Shown piece after piece: positions 6,494 through 8,034 of a DNA stretch of 8,034 nt. Under the pieces are notes generated by a model. That model saw nothing but the letters and a program-made list of their open reading frames with translations, searched no databases and was not told where the DNA came from. Source of the DNA: Candidatus Sulfotelmatobacter sp. (GTDB taxonomy: Bacteria; Acidobacteriota; Terriglobia; Terriglobales; Acidobacteriaceae); the NCBI GenBank assembly GCA_030040725.1, contig JASHTD010000166.1, forward strand, positions 1-8,034, written 5' to 3'. Made by a program: the position numbers and the translations under genes. Numbering within the stretch: the first letter of the stretch is position 1; every line of letters begins with the position of its first letter.

Positions 6494-6522
6494 TTGCCGG
6501 CGCAGGGCGTTGAGGCTATGGT
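6494..6522 (+). promoter_or_regulatory. possible sigma-70 promoter of the MgtC-like gene
   Basis: TTGCCG (6494-6499) and TATGGT (6517-6522) are each four of six matches to the -35 and -10 consensus and are separated by exactly 17 bases. Transcription would start near 6529, about 45 bases before the ATG at 6574. This is based on consensus matching only. Confidence 0.3.
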
Positions 6523-6557
6523 AAAAACGCTCAGGCAGATTCTCCTGGCTATTCATT

Positions 6558-6562
6558 GGAGG
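6558..6562 (+). promoter_or_regulatory. ribosome binding site of the MgtC-like gene
   Basis: GGAGG lies 11 bases before the ATG at 6574. This is slightly long spacing, but it is the only good site in the leader. It overlaps the alternative TTG start at 6556, which has no site of its own, so ATG is preferred. Confidence 0.5.
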
Positions 6563-6573
6563 CATTTCCATTC

Positions 6574-7833
6574 ATGGAGATCGTTCAGTGGCTGCCGCCC
6601 GATGCCGTGAAGATTGTGCTTGTTCTTTTTCTGTCCTTTCTGGTTGGGCTGGAACGAGAGGAGCATAAGGCGGCAGCCGGATACTACGCATTCGGCGGAG
6701 TCCGAACATTTCCGTTGATTGGATTGATCGGCTATTCGGTTGCGCTGCTTTCTGGCACTCAACTCATTCCTCTCACGCTCGGCTTCCTGGTCGTGGGCAG
6801 TTTCCTGCTGCTTTCTTACTGGCACAAGCTTTCCTGTTCGGAAGCTGCCGGCGTCACTTCGGAAATGTCAGGTCTTGCGACGTTCCTGGTGGGCGCTCTG
6901 GTTTACTACGGACACTTTTGGATCGCCACAGCGTTGAGCGTGGCGAGCCTGATGTTGCTGGAGCTCAAATCGGCTCTGGAAAAGCTGGCTGACCGTATCC
7001 CTTCAGAAGATATCTTCACCTTCGCGAAATTCCTGCTGCTCACCGCAGTTATTCTGCCCATCCTGCCGAATCAGGAATTTGGCCGCTTTCATATCAATCC
7101 CTTCAAGACCTGGCTCGTGGTTGTGGCCGTGAGCACGATTTCTTATGGCAGCTATGTGCTACAGAAAGTCACGAAAGAACGCGGCGGGGTGGTGCTGGCA
7201 GCGATTCTTGGCGGAGCGTATTCATCTACGGTAACTACGGTTGTCATGGCTCGGAGAGCCGCACGCGAGGAGCGGCCTCATCTTTTTGCGGGCGGAATTC
7301 TGATCGCATCCGGCGTCATGTATCTCCGTCTGGTCGCACTGGTTGCACTTTTTAACCACCGACTCGTGGTGACGCTTGCCCCGGCGTTTCTGGTGCTGGC
7401 GGGAGCAGCGATTGGCGTCGGCTGGTACTGGTCGCGCCAGCCCGACTCCTCGATGGCTGAAGTCAAACGCGAGTTTGAACCAAAAAACCCTCTCGAACTA
7501 TTCGCGGCGTTTGGTTTCGCAGCGCTGTTCCTGGCCATGCTGGTGGCCACGCAACTGGCCGTCACTTACCTGGGCAAAGCTGGGGTCGATACGCTCGCGG
7601 CCATCATGGGAGTCACCGATGTGGACCCGTTCATCATGGGCATGACGCAGGCAGCCGGCGCGCTCACACCGTTAAAGGAAGCAGCGGCAGCGGTGATGAT
7701 TGCGGCGGCGAGCAACAATCTTATAAAAGGCATCTATGCATATGGTCTGGCGGGAGGGAGAACGAGGATACAAGCGTTCGGCCTGTTGGCCGGTCTTGCA
7801 GCGATCGGCCTGGTACCGCTGTTGTGGATCTGA
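6574..7833 (+). CDS. MgtC/SapB-DUF4010 family multi-pass membrane protein
   Basis: This 419-residue, very hydrophobic protein has about 11-13 membrane segments. The N-terminal part carries the MgtC/SapB signature: FLVGLEREE at 22-30 in the end of the first membrane helix, then FGGVRTFPLIGLIG at 40-53. The remainder fits the DUF4010 domain, with ILGGAYSSTVTTVVMARRA in the middle and a C-terminal half containing GVTDVDPFIMGMTQ and AASNNLIKGIYAYGLAGG. This two-part architecture corresponds to COG3174. MgtC itself helps Salmonella grow in low magnesium and in macrophages by restraining ATP synthase; the role of the long DUF4010 form is not known, though membrane transport is suspected. A short soluble stretch with acidic and basic residues separates the halves. 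It is divergent from the HEAT gene and has its own leader. Family assignment is firm; function is not. Confidence 0.88.
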   Translation: MEIVQWLPPDAVKIVLVLFLSFLVGLEREEHKAAAGYYAFGGVRTFPLIGLIGYSVALLSGTQLIPLTLGFLVVGSFLLLSYWHKLSCSEAAGVTSEMSGLATFLVGALVYYGHFWIATALSVASLMLLELKSALEKLADRIPSEDIFTFAKFLLLTAVILPILPNQEFGRFHINPFKTWLVVVAVSTISYGSYVLQKVTKERGGVVLAAILGGAYSSTVTTVVMARRAAREERPHLFAGGILIASGVMYLRLVALVALFNHRLVVTLAPAFLVLAGAAIGVGWYWSRQPDSSMAEVKREFEPKNPLELFAAFGFAALFLAMLVATQLAVTYLGKAGVDTLAAIMGVTDVDPFIMGMTQAAGALTPLKEAAAAVMIAAASNNLIKGIYAYGLAGGRTRIQAFGLLAGLAAIGLVPLLWI

Positions 7834-7933
7834 ACGCAACCTTCAGCGCAAAATAAAGAGGTAAAGCACGGCCGATGAACACACCTGAGAGCTAGGGTCA
7901 AAAACCTATCTCGCGGTCGAAAACCGGATTGGT
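7834..7933. other. short gap after the MgtC-like gene, no clear terminator
   Basis: This stretch holds two tiny potential hairpins with 4-base stems (TAGG/CCTA near 7895-7910 and CGGT/ACCG near 7914-7926) separated by A-rich loops, but no GC-rich stem followed by a T-run. I see no gene or RNA in it. Confidence 0.3.
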
Positions 7934-8034
7934 TCATCCCGAGTTGGGTCGCTTTTTGCACCGACGCTCAGGCAAGCCGTAGCGTTCGGCGGTCAAGATC
8001 TTGTCCGCGCTGACGCCTACGCCCATGCGGAACT
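7934..8034 (-). CDS. possible C-terminal end of an unidentified leftward ORF
   Basis: On the minus strand one frame is open from the right edge for 32 codons to a TGA at 7934-7936, with residues such as FRMGVGVSADKIL at the start and a basic end (ERRCKKRPNSG). I do not recognise a family. It would converge on the MgtC-like gene. The open stretch is short enough to arise by chance, and other frames close sooner, so it is listed as a possibility only. Confidence 0.2.
   Translation of the reverse strand, partial: FRMGVGVSADKILTAERYGLPERRCKKRPNSG

Noticed and set aside
7734..7961. Minus-strand 75-codon frame overlapping the end of the MgtC-like gene
   Set aside because: Most of it is antisense to the conserved DUF4010 C-terminus and the translation is Cys/Arg-rich without a family match.
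1..8034. CRISPR array, IS element, toxin-antitoxin pair, phage or defence genes
   Set aside because: No spaced direct repeats, transposase motifs, terminal repeats or defence domains were seen. The 70-residue ORF was considered as an antitoxin but has no toxin partner beside it.

Overview
The window is one long leftward (minus-strand) gene run of about 6.4 kb, faced at its right end by a single rightward membrane-protein gene. Base composition is moderately GC-rich, coding is dense, and strong GGAGG-type ribosome sites and 4-base start/stop overlaps are common, so this is a bacterial chromosome. A UPF0182 membrane protein, HEAT-repeat secreted proteins, sulfatase-fold enzymes and a small ORF ending in the LGYL tail are all familiar from Acidobacteriota. 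That assignment is an inference from gene content and was not tested by a search. No rRNA, tRNA, CRISPR array, IS element or phage gene was seen.

Layout, in the direction of minus-strand transcription: a secreted HEAT-repeat protein (6392 to 5553); a Wzx/MATE-like polysaccharide flippase (5474 to 3837); a 70-residue protein overlapping the flippase end (3856 to 3644); a NodB-like carbohydrate deacetylase-fold protein (3584 to 2418); a sulfatase/alkaline-phosphatase-superfamily enzyme (2421 to 895) joined to it by a GTGA overlap; a sulfotransferase-like protein (898 to 314) joined by an ATGA overlap; and, after 86 bases, the start of a UPF0182 membrane protein that runs off the left edge. On the plus strand, 6574 to 7833 encodes an MgtC/SapB-DUF4010 membrane protein, divergent from the HEAT gene. 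The last 200 bases hold no recognised gene, only the possible tail of an unidentified leftward ORF.

The core looks like a small cell-surface glycan export and tailoring cassette: one flippase plus three modifying enzymes (deacetylase-like, sulfatase-fold, sulfotransferase-like). None of the three enzymes has a signal peptide or membrane segment, so they are predicted to act in the cytoplasm, probably before the flippase moves the product. The sulfatase-fold enzyme has threonine, not the formylglycine-forming cysteine or serine, at the nucleophile position. It may therefore be a phospho-group transferase or phosphodiesterase, not a sulfatase. No glycosyltransferase or polymerase lies in the window, so the glycan itself cannot be named.

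Several starts given here are shorter than the longest possible reading frame, because good ribosome sites and start/stop overlaps point to internal starts.
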